64,000 nt of DNA, taken from NCBI RefSeq assembly GCF_000018685.1, contig NC_010001.1, positions 4,621,501-4,685,500 on the forward strand, read 5' to 3'. Made by a program: the position numbers and the translations under genes. Numbering within the stretch: the first letter of the stretch is position 1; each line of letters opens with the position of its first letter. This DNA is from Lachnoclostridium phytofermentans ISDg (lineage in GTDB: Bacteria; Bacillota; Clostridia; Lachnospirales; Lachnospiraceae). Below the pieces are notes generated by a model that worked only from the letters and a program-made list of their open reading frames with translations, searched no databases and was not told the origin of the DNA. Of this stretch, positions 8,068 through 17,429 are shown in pieces.

Positions 8068-8378
8068 GATCTATGTCAAGCAACCGAACATAGGTGGTTT
8101 TTTAATAAGTGGTAATCCGGGAGGGGGACCTCCACGCATATCCAATAGATCGAAATCTACTGACATCCACAGCATCTTGACTACAATAACCCTTTTGCTG
8201 TTGTTCTGTCGCATGAAAAAGAACGTAGGAAGAGTTCGGTTGCTAATTTTTTTAGATATGTACCACTTGTTTACCACCTTCCATAACATATTATATGCAA
8301 AAGTTAAGAAATTATTGCTCTTATAATAAAGAATGTGCATGGCAGATTCTCCACGCACGAGCAGGTCGTAAAGTAACA
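8068..8378. other. Unassigned stretch without a supported gene
   Basis: Open frames cross this stretch on both strands, but none has a ribosome binding site, a recognisable motif or normal composition. The DNA is locally richer in G and C (GGGAGGGGGACCTCC) than the surroundings. It could be a decayed mobile element or a non-coding RNA. I found no terminal repeats. Confidence 0.3.
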
Positions 8379-8427
8379 TAAAAACACTTGGTTGGACAGA
8401 CATTTTCACACTATCCAATCAAGTGTT
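8379..8427 (-). terminator. Terminator of the SpoIIQ-like gene
   Basis: On the minus strand AACACTTGATTGGA pairs with TCCAACCAAGTGTT (one mismatch) and is followed by T5. It lies about 75 bp after the stop codon at 8504. Confidence 0.75.
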
Positions 8428-8503
8428 CACTTTTACTAAGAGTTTACTTTCTCACTGACTGATTTCTCACCTCAACGAGTTACAAACAGGACTCGTTACT
8501 CAC

Positions 8504-9364
8504 TTATTCTTCTTTAAATAAGGTCATAGGGTCTAAACTGCTATCTCCTTCTAATACTTGGAAGTATAAGTTTTCACCTTCTACAGAATAGAATTTACTT
8601 ACCTTTGCGAGTTTTGCAAATTCTTTTCCAGCTTCCACTACATCTCCAACCTTAAGGTGCTCGTTTTTCTCTAATTGACCATAAACAAGCTTATATCCAC
8701 TTCCGATATCCATAGTTACAGTAACTCCTGTGTATGGCTCATCTACAATTTTAGTAACAATACCCTTTGCCGCTGCCTTAACAGGAGCTCCTATTGAACC
8801 TTGAATAAGGATTGCAGGATTTGTCTTGTATTGTTTTAAGGTTGCATGGAATACCATTTTATCAACACTATATGGAAGAATAACATTTCCTGCAAGCGGT
8901 ATTTCTAAACCTTGTGCTTTGTCAAACTTTAGGTTTTCTGCTGTGTTTTGCATTACTGGCTTCGTATCAACTGGGGTTTCCTTCTTTGCGGTATCTGAAG
9001 GAGTTGTTGTAATCTGTGCAACATTATCCTTCTGGGTCGTTCCCTCTACTGTATTTTCTGCTGTGTTTTGTGTCCTACCCTCATCTGGCTGTGTTGCAAC
9101 TTCAGAAGGATCTTTCTCATCATCCCCCGGATCTACTGCATATGTGCCATCATCCATTATACTTGCATTGTTCTTATCGATGCCAGCTATTTGATTTTCA
9201 GGATCATCAAGACCTACCAAATTGTTATCTTTTTGATCTCCTGTTTTTGCTGTCATGGTTACTAGGGCAACTGCGACAACAACAAATACTCCCACCAATA
9301 GCGTTGCATACACTACTTTCTTTTTGGCCATTTCGCTTAACTTTTGTTTTTTCACTGTTTGCAC
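8504..9364 (-). CDS. SpoIIQ-like membrane-anchored protein with degenerate M23/LytM domain
   Basis: 286 residues. One N-terminal membrane segment (residues about 18-37, VVYATLLVGVFVVVAVAL) precedes a long acidic, threonine-rich linker, then a LytM/M23 fold from about residue 150 (LEIPLAGNVILPYS ... APVKAAAKGIVTKI ... LVYGQL ... VGDVVEAGKEFAKL). The zinc ligands of active M23 peptidases are absent: the H-x3-D site is replaced by an ILIQGSIGAP segment and the H-x-H site reads NLYFQV. SpoIIQ, the forespore partner of SpoIIIAH, is a membrane-anchored LytM protein whose catalytic site is often degenerate, so that role is the best inference. It could also be an envelope scaffold of the EnvC type. 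Confidence 0.75.
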   Translation of the reverse strand: MQTVKKQKLSEMAKKKVVYATLLVGVFVVVAVALVTMTAKTGDQKDNNLVGLDDPENQIAGIDKNNASIMDDGTYAVDPGDDEKDPSEVATQPDEGRTQNTAENTVEGTTQKDNVAQITTTPSDTAKKETPVDTKPVMQNTAENLKFDKAQGLEIPLAGNVILPYSVDKMVFHATLKQYKTNPAILIQGSIGAPVKAAAKGIVTKIVDEPYTGVTVTMDIGSGYKLVYGQLEKNEHLKVGDVVEAGKEFAKLAKVSKFYSVEGENLYFQVLEGDSSLDPMTLFKEE

Positions 9365-9472
9365 CCCTACCTTTCTAGGTTAGAATATGATAAGCATTTC
9401 GTATGCCTCAAGTATATTCTGTCCTAAGAGGTGCTTTTTATACATAAACGACAGCGCAACTCCGTAGTTTCC

Positions 9473-10249
9473 TTAAGATCCTGTCGATTTATAATGTTTT
9501 AATCCAATTTGAAAAAAAAGATAACAAGGTAGATAAAAAAATGCAGAAGCAAGAGGCAGAATGATAAGAACTGGATTCGTGTTTCTACCTAATAAATAGA
9601 GAAAAGGATAATACTGAAATAGTGCAAATGGAATAAGATACGTAACTATTTTTAATACTGTTTTTCCATACGTATCAAATGGGTATTTGCCATATTCTCT
9701 TGCACCATCCGTTACAATATTCATTACTTCAATTCCTTCTATCGTAAAAAAACTTACCGCTGCATACAAAAGAAATAGCGCGCTATAAAGTGTAGTTCCA
9801 CCAATTACCATAAAGCCTACTGTAATTACCTTATCAATACTCCATGTAATCCCGCTTGTTTTAACGCCATAAAAAAACATTATGACAGCCTGAATCATAC
9901 GACCTATTCTCGTAAATTCTATTTTACTGCACAAAACTTGTAAAAGAATCCCTTTCGGTCGAACTAAAATACGGTCAAATTCTCCATTGCTTATGATAGA
10001 AGGAAACATATCGAAGCCTCTTGCAAACATCTCTGCTAAAGAATAAGCCATAATATTTACAGCAAAACAAAGCATGACCTCTTGATAAGTATATCCTTTT
10101 ACCGATGAAAATCTCGCAAACAGAAAATATATTCCTAAAAATATATTAAATGATACTAAAAACTGACCAATCGTTGTTAATAAAAACGATACTTTATACT
10201 GCATCGCACTACGAAAATGAATTCCAAAATATTTTTTATATAATTTCAT
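9473..10249 (-). CDS. ABC-2 type permease subunit (COG3694 type)
   Basis: 258 residues with six hydrophobic segments. The motif FDRILVRPKGILLQVL after the second segment is typical of this permease class. Together with the genes at 10256 and 11122 it forms the standard COG4586-COG4587-COG3694 exporter: one ATPase and two different ABC-2 permeases. Relatives are annotated as daunorubicin-type or antibiotic exporters, but the substrate cannot be read from sequence. The ribosome binding site AAGGAGG lies inside the final codons of the upstream permease gene, so the two are translationally coupled. Confidence 0.88.
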   Translation of the reverse strand: MKLYKKYFGIHFRSAMQYKVSFLLTTIGQFLVSFNIFLGIYFLFARFSSVKGYTYQEVMLCFAVNIMAYSLAEMFARGFDMFPSIISNGEFDRILVRPKGILLQVLCSKIEFTRIGRMIQAVIMFFYGVKTSGITWSIDKVITVGFMVIGGTTLYSALFLLYAAVSFFTIEGIEVMNIVTDGAREYGKYPFDTYGKTVLKIVTYLIPFALFQYYPFLYLLGRNTNPVLIILPLASAFFYLPCYLFFQIGLKHYKSTGS

Positions 10250-10255
10250 CCCTCT

Positions 10256-11059
10256 CTAACCTCCTTGTACAACAACTCTGATCTGTGCTTTTTTCAATAA
10301 CCATTTACCTAAAATAATCAAAGCAACTACCCAGAAAAGCTGTAATGAGACCGCACCATATCCATCTATTCCAGAAAGGTCACCACTATAAATTCGAAAC
10401 GGTACGTTTTGCATCGAAGCAAATGGCAGCATTTCACACACCTGTCTTATTCCATCTGGTAAAAAAGGTAGTGGAATGACTGATCCTGAGAAGAATTCCA
10501 CCAAAGAAAACGCAACCATACGTATTCCAAGTGGGGAAATCGTATAAAAACATAGGATGTATAAAATCATACTAAACGCCACTGTAACAAACAACGCAAG
10601 GCCCATAGAAATTAAAAATAATATAAATGTAATAAAACTTCTTGGCGGCAGCATGCCATATGGTTTTGGTAAACAAGCTGCAAGAATTAATATAGGAATA
10701 CATCGAAGTACTGCCTTTGATAAACGGTTTGCAATATTTCTTGCAAACCACATCGAGTATAAATCAAGCGGTCGGCATAATTCATATGCAATGCCTCCAC
10801 TCGTAATCGAGTCGAAGATTTCCCGCTCTAAAAACCACATCATATAAAGCGCTAAAAATGCCTGCTGTAGCCAGATGTAAGAAGTAAGTGCTGAAAACTC
10901 CATCGGAAACGCTGACGGATCCGCCTCATAAAACGCTTTAAATAATAAAATCTCCATAGCTCCCCATACAAACTGGGTCGCCATTCCCGCAAGGGCTGCC
11001 TGACGATATTGCAATCCCGTAGAAAACCGCATGCGAAAAAAAGAAACATATTTTTTCAT
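10256..11059 (-). CDS. ABC-2 type permease subunit (COG4587 type)
   Basis: 267 residues with about six membrane segments. It opens KKYVSFFRMRFSTGLQYRQAA, and the GGIAYELCRPLDLYSMW segment mirrors the RPL/RPK motif of the partner permease. Second gene of the exporter operon, 62 bp after the ATPase gene. It is expected to pair with the 9473 permease as a heterodimeric channel in the cytoplasmic membrane. Substrate unknown. Confidence 0.88.
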   Translation of the reverse strand: MKKYVSFFRMRFSTGLQYRQAALAGMATQFVWGAMEILLFKAFYEADPSAFPMEFSALTSYIWLQQAFLALYMMWFLEREIFDSITSGGIAYELCRPLDLYSMWFARNIANRLSKAVLRCIPILILAACLPKPYGMLPPRSFITFILFLISMGLALFVTVAFSMILYILCFYTISPLGIRMVAFSLVEFFSGSVIPLPFLPDGIRQVCEMLPFASMQNVPFRIYSGDLSGIDGYGAVSLQLFWVVALIILGKWLLKKAQIRVVVQGG

Positions 11060-11121
11060 ATCTTCCTCATTCCTGCGCTATTTTGCGCATCACTCTTTTA
11101 TTCGTTATGTGTTTTCTTAGA

Positions 11122-11919
11122 TTATGCGATATCATATTTCCGATACATCGAAGCAATTACTTCATCAATTGAATCCTCCGCTTTCACAGCTTTTAATTCA
11201 TCAAGGGTTCCATCCATCAAGAGTCTGCCTTTGCCAATTAAGATGATTCGTTTTGACAAGGCTTCAATATCTTGCATATCATGAGTCGTTAAGATAACCG
11301 TCGTTTTATGTGTTTCATTTCGTTTCCTAATAAAATCACGCACCGCCAGCTTTGATATAGCATCAAGTCCTATTGTTGGTTCATCCAAAAATAAGATTTT
11401 AGGCTCATGAAGAAGAGATGCTGCTATTTCACAGCGCATCCGCTGCCCTAGTGATAATTGTCTTGTTGGAGTTTTTATTATTTGAGATAAATTAAGAAGT
11501 GTAATCAGTTCCTCTAAATTATCCCGGTAAGTAGTCAATGGAATGTCGTAAATATCCTTTAAAAGTTCAAACGAATCAATGACAGGGACATCCCACCATA
11601 GCTGCGAGCGCTGCCCAAAAACGACTCCGATGTCTTTCACATGAGCCTTTCGTTCCTTCCAAGGAATTCTTCCATTTACTAAACAGGTACCGGAATCCGG
11701 ATATAAGATTCCACTTAAAATTTTGATGGTGCTGCTTTTCCCTGCACCATTAGGACCGATATAGCCAACCATTTCACCGTCAGCTATCGTAAAAGAGATG
11801 TCATCGAGTGCTTTTAATTCTTCGTATTCACGATGAAACAACGCTTTTGTTGCTTCTTTAAATCCAGAATTTCTTCTGCTCACTCGAAAGGTTTTAGAAA
11901 TGTGTTCCACTTCAATCAT
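11122..11919 (-). CDS. ABC transporter ATP-binding protein (COG4586 type)
   Basis: 265 residues. Walker A GPNGAGKSS near residue 57, Q-loop within VFGQRSQLWWDVP, signature LSLGQRMR, Walker B ILFLDEPT and switch histidine in LTTHDMQD. The QRSQLWWD motif after the Q-loop is characteristic of this subfamily. It powers the two permeases encoded immediately downstream. ATG start with AGGAGG 8 nt upstream. Its promoter region holds an inverted repeat (12053-12078). Confidence 0.93.
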   Translation of the reverse strand: MIEVEHISKTFRVSRRNSGFKEATKALFHREYEELKALDDISFTIADGEMVGYIGPNGAGKSSTIKILSGILYPDSGTCLVNGRIPWKERKAHVKDIGVVFGQRSQLWWDVPVIDSFELLKDIYDIPLTTYRDNLEELITLLNLSQIIKTPTRQLSLGQRMRCEIAASLLHEPKILFLDEPTIGLDAISKLAVRDFIRKRNETHKTTVILTTHDMQDIEALSKRIILIGKGRLLMDGTLDELKAVKAEDSIDEVIASMYRKYDIA

Positions 11920-12052
11920 ATTTGGTTCCTCCTGGTAGTAATATTATAAAATATCTTGCCAAGCGGCTGACTTTCCTTGGATTTTGCCAAGAAAATTCCG
12001 TGGTATGAAATTTTTCTGCATCTGTATACACAAACGTGCATTTATGCAGGAA

Positions 12053-12078
12053 ATTACATATTATCACAATTATGTAAT
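12053..12078. promoter_or_regulatory. Inverted repeat overlapping the ABC-2 operon promoter
   Basis: ATTACATA (12053-12060) and TATGTAAT (12071-12078) are perfect 8-bp arms around a 10-bp spacer. On the minus strand they overlap a possible promoter (TTGACT, 17 bp, TAATAT), so a dimeric regulator could act here. A second, weaker dyad (GGTTACATGTATAACC, 12156-12171) lies nearer the divergent exporter genes. Confidence 0.4.
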
Positions 12079-12286
12079 ATAGTCAAGAAAACAAGTAAAT
12101 ATTCCCATATTATCCGTTTACAAATGTAATTCAATGTGCTAAAGTACCAATGTGTGGTTACATGTATAACCGTACCGTGAATAATGTACATGAAAATAAT
12201 AAAATTCTACATTTCATTTTCTTATTTTCATGTTACTATATTGAAGGTACACAACAAATGTTTTAATTACTTAGGAGGACTTATCC

Positions 12287-14053
12287 ATGACACCGATGAA
12301 ATGGTTTTTCTCATTTCTAAAAAAGTATCGACTGCGGCTTATCATCGCATTTCTTATGGTAACCGTAACAACAGCCATGTATATTGTAAACCCTTATATC
12401 TCTGGTCTTATAGTTGACCGCGTGATTCGGGATGGCGAGTACGAACTTCTGTGGAAGTTGGTAATTATCTTAATCGGAACTACAGTTATTCGTTCCATCA
12501 TGAAGTACTGTTATCTCTTTCTATTTGAAACTACCTCACAACGAATGCTATATTCTATGAGAGATCATGTATACCGCCGTCTCTTACAACAGGATTTTAA
12601 TTTCTACAACAAGAATCGTACTGGTGAATTAATGTCCAGACAAACGGGCGATATGGATGCCATCCGTCATTTCGTAGCCTATGTTACTTACTCCATCTAC
12701 GAGAACTCCTTGTTGTTTTTATTTGCAATGACTATGATATTCACGGTTGATTACCGTTTAGCGTTATGCTTAATAGCCATCGTACCATTAACAGCCTATA
12801 CCACAAGGAAACAATTAAAAGCAATTAAACCAGCGTTTCACAACATAAGGAAACACTTTTCCAGCTTAAATACTGCAGTTCAGGAAAATATCAGCGGTAA
12901 TCGTGTAGTAAAGGCATTTGCCAAAGAAGATTACGAAATCGAAAAATTCATGAAAGAAAACGATGGATATCGCGACGCAGAATTAAATGCGACAGCACAA
13001 TGGCGCAAGTACATTCCATTTTTTGAATTCTTTGCAAACTTCTCTTTGTTCGTACTTTATCTTATTGGTGGTATTATGGCGATCAAGGAAACTATCACAG
13101 TAGGTCAATTAATTACGGTGAGCGGTTATCTATGGATGATTAATAACCCTCTAAGAATGGCAGGATGGCTTGCAAACGATTTTCAGCGTTTTGTTACTTC
13201 TGTGGAACGTATTTATTATACAATTAATAAAGATCCTGACGTTGCAGATCCAGAAAAGCCTCATAAAATTGACAGATTGAAGGGTGAAATTAAGTTTTCT
13301 CATGTTTATTATAATAGCGAAGATGATGTGATTTTAAAAGACATCAATTTTCATATAAAGCCAGGTCAAACGGTTGGTATTATCGGAGCTACCGGTTCTG
13401 GAAAATCAACACTTATGAACCTTTTATGTCGTTTTTATGATGTATCTTCCGGTGAAATTACTGTGGATGGTGTTAATGTTAAAGACTATGAACTTTATAG
13501 CTTACGTGGTAACATCGGTATGGCTATGCAGGACGTATTCTTATTCTCTGATACAATTGAAGGTAATATCGCATACGGAAAACCAAATTGTTCCTTCGAA
13601 GAGGTGGAGCATGCGGCTAAACTTGCAAATGCAGATGATTTTATTAAGCAGATGCCAGAAGGCTATGATACGATTGTTGGTGAACGTGGCGTCGGATTAT
13701 CCGGTGGCCAAAAGCAACGTATCTCACTTGCCAGAGCAATCCTAAAAGATCCTGCAATCATTATTCTTGATGATACGACTTCTGCAGTGGATATGGAAAC
13801 AGAATCCGGGATTCAAGAAGCCCTACATTCCATCCAAAATCATCACACGGTATTTTATATTGCTCATCGAATCTCCTCCATTAAAGATGCAGATCAGATT
13901 CTAGTGATTGATGAAGGTACTATAAAAGAAGCAGGAACTCATGACGAATTAGTCGCAAAGAAGGGCTATTATTATACTGTATTTCATCATCAATATGGTG
14001 AATTCGATTCGATAAAATCTCTGAAAGGGGGTAATAGTCATGGCAAGAAATAA
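12287..14053 (+). CDS. ABC exporter half-transporter, degenerate-site subunit
   Basis: 588 residues: a six-helix ABC exporter membrane domain (about 1-320) fused to a nucleotide-binding domain. Walker A GATGSGKST, signature LSGGQKQR, Walker B IIILDDTTSAVD and switch histidine in AHRISS. The residue after Walker B is Asp instead of the catalytic Glu. That is the mark of the non-canonical half in heterodimeric exporters such as TM287/288 and BmrCD. The gene overlaps its partner at 14040 by 14 bp, so they are made together. The likely role is drug or lipid export (inference). AGGAGG precedes the ATG. Confidence 0.92.
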   Translation: MTPMKWFFSFLKKYRLRLIIAFLMVTVTTAMYIVNPYISGLIVDRVIRDGEYELLWKLVIILIGTTVIRSIMKYCYLFLFETTSQRMLYSMRDHVYRRLLQQDFNFYNKNRTGELMSRQTGDMDAIRHFVAYVTYSIYENSLLFLFAMTMIFTVDYRLALCLIAIVPLTAYTTRKQLKAIKPAFHNIRKHFSSLNTAVQENISGNRVVKAFAKEDYEIEKFMKENDGYRDAELNATAQWRKYIPFFEFFANFSLFVLYLIGGIMAIKETITVGQLITVSGYLWMINNPLRMAGWLANDFQRFVTSVERIYYTINKDPDVADPEKPHKIDRLKGEIKFSHVYYNSEDDVILKDINFHIKPGQTVGIIGATGSGKSTLMNLLCRFYDVSSGEITVDGVNVKDYELYSLRGNIGMAMQDVFLFSDTIEGNIAYGKPNCSFEEVEHAAKLANADDFIKQMPEGYDTIVGERGVGLSGGQKQRISLARAILKDPAIIILDDTTSAVDMETESGIQEALHSIQNHHTVFYIAHRISSIKDADQILVIDEGTIKEAGTHDELVAKKGYYYTVFHHQYGEFDSIKSLKGGNSHGKK

Positions 14054-15824
14054 ATACGATATTGATGAAGCTTTAGATTCTGAGTTTAATATAAAACACT
14101 TGAAGCGCCTTGGGACCTATATTTCCCCCTTCCGTAAGGATATGGCAATTACCATTTTATTAATGTTGACCTCCAGTGCCCTTGGAATGTTAGTCCCAAT
14201 CTTTTTCATGAAGATTATTGATGATTTTATTCCTAATAAAAATATCGCTGGAATCGTTGGTGTTTGCTTCTTATTATTGGTGATTAATATTATCAATATG
14301 ATAAATCTTAGACTTAAGGTAAATATAACAGCGAAGCTTGGTCAAAACATCATTCATCAAATTCGTTCTGATATCTTTACTCATCTGCAGGAGTTACCAT
14401 TTTCATATTACGACGATCGTCCACATGGAAAGATTCAGGTACGAGTTGTTAACTATGTAAATAGTTTAAGTGATCTTTTAAGTAACGGTATTGTAAATAC
14501 CATTACTGATCTATTCAGCTTATTCTTTATCGTTGGATTTATGTTATCTATCGATATAAGGCTTACCGGAATATGTATGATAGGTCTCCCGGTATTAATG
14601 GCTTTAATCTTCTTTATTAAAAGAAAACAACGTGTTGCTTGGCAGATACAAAGTAACAAATCATCAAACTTAAATGCCTATATCGCAGAAAGTATTAATG
14701 GTATTCGCGTGACTCAAAGTTTCGTAAGAGAACGTGAAAATATACAGATTTTCAATAATCTTAGCAAAAGCTATAGTACCTCTTGGATGAACGCTGTTCG
14801 TTATAACTTTATGCTTTGGCCAGCCATAGATAATATCGCAACACTTACCACCGCAGCAATTTATGTTCTTGGCGTCAGCTGGATTACAAACGGTGTAGCA
14901 GGAATCACAACTGGTGTATTGATTGCATTTACCTCTTATATAGGCAGGTTTTGGGCGCCGATTAACACCTTAGCAAGTTTTTATAACTCTTTATTAACTG
15001 CTATGTCCTATCTGGAACGTATCTTCGAGACAATTGATGAGGAGGTAACAGTAAAGGATAATGAGGGAGCAACTGAAATGCCACCAATTGTCGGTGATGT
15101 AGAATTTAGAGATGTAACCTTTAGCTACGAAGATGGAGTTCCAATTTTGAATGGTGTTAGTTTTCATGTAAAACCAGGGGAAACCTATGCAATCGTTGGT
15201 CCTACCGGAGCTGGAAAATCTACCATTATCAACTTAATCAGTCGTTTTTATAATCTGGATTCTGGAGAGCTTTTCATCGATGGAATCGATATCAACAGCG
15301 TAACCATCAAATCCTTAAGAAAACAGATGGGTGTCATGCTTCAAGATAGCTTTATCTTCTCAGGTACCATTATGGATAATATCCGCTATGGTAATATGGA
15401 GGCTTCGAACGAAGAGGTTGTTGCTGCTGCAAAAACAGTCTGTGCCCATGACTTTATCATGGGATTAGAAAACGGTTACGATACTGAGGTAAATGAGCGT
15501 GGTTCCCGCTTATCCGCTGGCCAACGACAACTTATTTCTTTTGCTCGTGCCTTACTTGCAGATCCAAAGATACTGATCCTTGATGAAGCAACTTCTAGTA
15601 TTGATACAGAAACTGAGATACTATTACAAGAAGGATTGGCAAAACTTCTAGCAGGAAGAACCTCCTTTATCATTGCTCACCGTCTATCCACCATTAAAAA
15701 CTCTGACAAAATTATGTATGTCGATGGCGGTCAGATAATCGAGCTTGGTAACCATGATGAATTGATGGCTCTGGAAGGGAAGTACTATGATCTTTACATG
15801 TCACAGTATGACTTCTTAAGATAG
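14040..15824 (+). CDS. ABC exporter half-transporter, canonical-site subunit
   Basis: 594 residues with the same exporter layout: membrane domain about 1-340, then Walker A GPTGAGKST, Walker B ILILDEATSSID with the catalytic Glu, and AHRLST. The signature is altered to LSAGQRQ. In a heterodimer this altered signature would face the partner's Asp-containing site, giving one active and one degenerate ATP site. AAAGGGGG precedes the ATG within the end of the upstream gene. A dispersed palindromic element starts seven bases after the stop, and a terminator follows. Confidence 0.93.
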   Translation: MARNKYDIDEALDSEFNIKHLKRLGTYISPFRKDMAITILLMLTSSALGMLVPIFFMKIIDDFIPNKNIAGIVGVCFLLLVINIINMINLRLKVNITAKLGQNIIHQIRSDIFTHLQELPFSYYDDRPHGKIQVRVVNYVNSLSDLLSNGIVNTITDLFSLFFIVGFMLSIDIRLTGICMIGLPVLMALIFFIKRKQRVAWQIQSNKSSNLNAYIAESINGIRVTQSFVRERENIQIFNNLSKSYSTSWMNAVRYNFMLWPAIDNIATLTTAAIYVLGVSWITNGVAGITTGVLIAFTSYIGRFWAPINTLASFYNSLLTAMSYLERIFETIDEEVTVKDNEGATEMPPIVGDVEFRDVTFSYEDGVPILNGVSFHVKPGETYAIVGPTGAGKSTIINLISRFYNLDSGELFIDGIDINSVTIKSLRKQMGVMLQDSFIFSGTIMDNIRYGNMEASNEEVVAAAKTVCAHDFIMGLENGYDTEVNERGSRLSAGQRQLISFARALLADPKILILDEATSSIDTETEILLQEGLAKLLAGRTSFIIAHRLSTIKNSDKIMYVDGGQIIELGNHDELMALEGKYYDLYMSQYDFLR

Positions 15825-15830
15825 TTAAAA

Positions 15831-15866
15831 AGGAGAAGTACGCTTCATGAACTTTTCCTTGTCATA
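15831..15866 (-). repeat. Dispersed palindromic element, copy B
   Basis: Minus-strand reading begins TATGACAAGGAAAAGTTC, matching copy A (27045-27084) at 17 of 18 positions, then ATGAAGCGTACTTCTCCT. It sits between the exporter stop codon and its terminator, so it is transcribed with the operon. Confidence 0.7.
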
Positions 15867-15922
15867 AATTATATTCAATAAATAAACAATAGAAAACTAC
15901 TTATTCTATTGTTACCAAAAGG

Positions 15923-15989
15923 CAGAGAGAACTAGGTGATTTATGGCGTAATAATTCCATTAAAAAAACCTACTTCTCTCTGTTTTTTT
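15923..15989 (+). terminator. Terminator of the heterodimeric exporter operon
   Basis: CAGAGAGAACTAGGT pairs with ACCTACTTCTCTCTG (one mismatch) across a 30-nt loop and is followed by T7. Confidence 0.8.
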
Positions 15990-16193
15990 ATTTTATATGC
16001 TATGATACTTAATATAGAGTGGCTCAAAATAGGTTAGTCATCGGTCTTTTTTATTTGTGTATCTTAATATCTTAAGTTATAATGTAACAATACTTTATAG
16101 ATATATTACATCTAATTCATAACTTAAACATAGTTTTGCCACAAACGAACGGTATAACGATACTTACCTATCATTAAGAAAGGATTTCATAAG

Positions 16194-17297
16194 ATGAACA
16201 ATAAGAAAACCTCATACGATCCGATAGAAGACATTTGGGACGAGCAGTCAGAAGACTATATGGAAGAACAGCAATCTGTCTCTTTCAATAAACGCTCGAA
16301 ACAAAAAAGAAAGAAAAAAACAAATAAGGTATTAAAAAGATGTCTTGCTGCCTTTATTATCGTAGGCTCACTCGCTTTATTAATTTTTGGTACCCGCTTT
16401 GGTAGAGGGCTTCTCTATCATATGGCAAGTAGCTATGTTTACGGTGCACTTGAACATGATAACGGATCAACAGAAGCTATGAATCAAAATAATAATGTAA
16501 TTGTTGGGCGCCAAGAAGAAGGCGTACTGAATATACTTTTGTTTGGTATTGAAGAAATCGGAGGAGCTAGGAATACAGACAGTATGATGATTGCTTCGAT
16601 TAACTCAAACAAAAAAACAGTCAAGTTAGTGTCTCTCATGAGAGATACCTACGTCTCAATTCCTGGGTGGAAGTCCACAAAGTTAAATGCTGCCTACGCA
16701 AAAGGCGGAGTAGACCTTTTGATAAAAACGATTGAAGAAAATTATAAGCTTCATATCGATGCCTATGCTTCGGTAAATTTTGAATCGTTTGAAAATATTG
16801 TGGATAGCATTGGTGGTGTATCCATTGAACTTGGCAAAGAGGAAGCGAAGTATTTAAGGCGTACAAATTATATCTCAAATCCCGAATATCGTACTGTAAA
16901 AGCTGGCGTAAATACATTAAACGGTAATCAATTACTTGGATATTGCCGTGTTCGTAAAGTAAAAACACTAGGTGGAGCAAATAACGATTATGGCCGTACT
17001 GTTCGTCATAGAAGAGCAATGAATGCCATCTTTGATAAAGTGAAATCTCAGAATATTTTCAAAACAGCGAGTCAAGCAAATAAATGGATGGGTTATGTTA
17101 CTACCAATATTGCTAAAGACCAAATTGAAGATATAATCAGTACTGTTATGGAGAACCATATCAATACCATCGATACCCTAAGAATTCCTGTAGACGGTAT
17201 GTTCAATGATCCAAAAGTTTATCAAGGTGTTACTTATCCTTTGGTACTTGATTGGGACAAGAATATCGAAGAGTTGTATCGTTTCCTTTATGAATAA
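16194..17297 (+). CDS. LytR-CpsA-Psr (LCP) family cell-wall glycopolymer ligase
   Basis: 367 residues. A polar, basic cytoplasmic N-terminus (about 1-55, ending QKRKKKTNK) precedes a single membrane segment (CLAAFIIVGSLALLIFG). The outside LCP domain has GIEEIGGARNTDSMMIAS, LVSLMRDTYVSIPGW, KLNAAYAKGG and YCRVRKVKTLGG...GRTVRHRRAM. The Asp and Arg residues in these blocks bind the pyrophosphate lipid. LCP enzymes transfer teichoic acid or other glycopolymers to peptidoglycan. Monocistronic, with AAGGA before the ATG and a terminator immediately downstream. Confidence 0.94.
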   Translation: MNNKKTSYDPIEDIWDEQSEDYMEEQQSVSFNKRSKQKRKKKTNKVLKRCLAAFIIVGSLALLIFGTRFGRGLLYHMASSYVYGALEHDNGSTEAMNQNNNVIVGRQEEGVLNILLFGIEEIGGARNTDSMMIASINSNKKTVKLVSLMRDTYVSIPGWKSTKLNAAYAKGGVDLLIKTIEENYKLHIDAYASVNFESFENIVDSIGGVSIELGKEEAKYLRRTNYISNPEYRTVKAGVNTLNGNQLLGYCRVRKVKTLGGANNDYGRTVRHRRAMNAIFDKVKSQNIFKTASQANKWMGYVTTNIAKDQIEDIISTVMENHINTIDTLRIPVDGMFNDPKVYQGVTYPLVLDWDKNIEELYRFLYE

Positions 17298-17334
17298 CTT
17301 AACCTGGTAAACCAATAGCTTGCCTATAAACCAT

Positions 17335-17373
17335 AAAAAAAGATGATTCCTATTTAGGTTTCATCTCTTTTTT
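17335..17373 (+). terminator. Terminator of the LCP gene
   Basis: AAAAAAAGATGA pairs with TCATCTCTTTTTT around a 14-nt loop, forming an A-stem/U-tail hairpin 37 bp after the stop codon. Confidence 0.8.
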
Positions 17374-17379
17374 ATGTGT

Positions 17380-17402
17380 AAAATTCCGCCGGGCGGAATT
17401 TT
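17380..17402. terminator. Perfect 23-bp palindrome between convergent genes
   Basis: AAAATTCCGCC-G-GGCGGAATTTT, symmetric about one base. Its AT-rich ends allow termination from either direction; it most likely ends the minus-strand gene at 17430. Confidence 0.65.
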
Positions 17403-17429
17403 ACGTTTATTTTTTTACGATGGGTGGAA

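Noticed and set aside
8048..8418. Overlapping open frames on both strands (92 and 115 codons)
   Set aside because: No ribosome binding site, no recognisable motif, odd composition, and both run into terminator hairpins.
9380..9440. Sigma-E/F/G promoter for the SpoIIQ-like gene
   Set aside because: CATACGAAAT resembles a sigma-E -10, but no -35 at the right distance was found.
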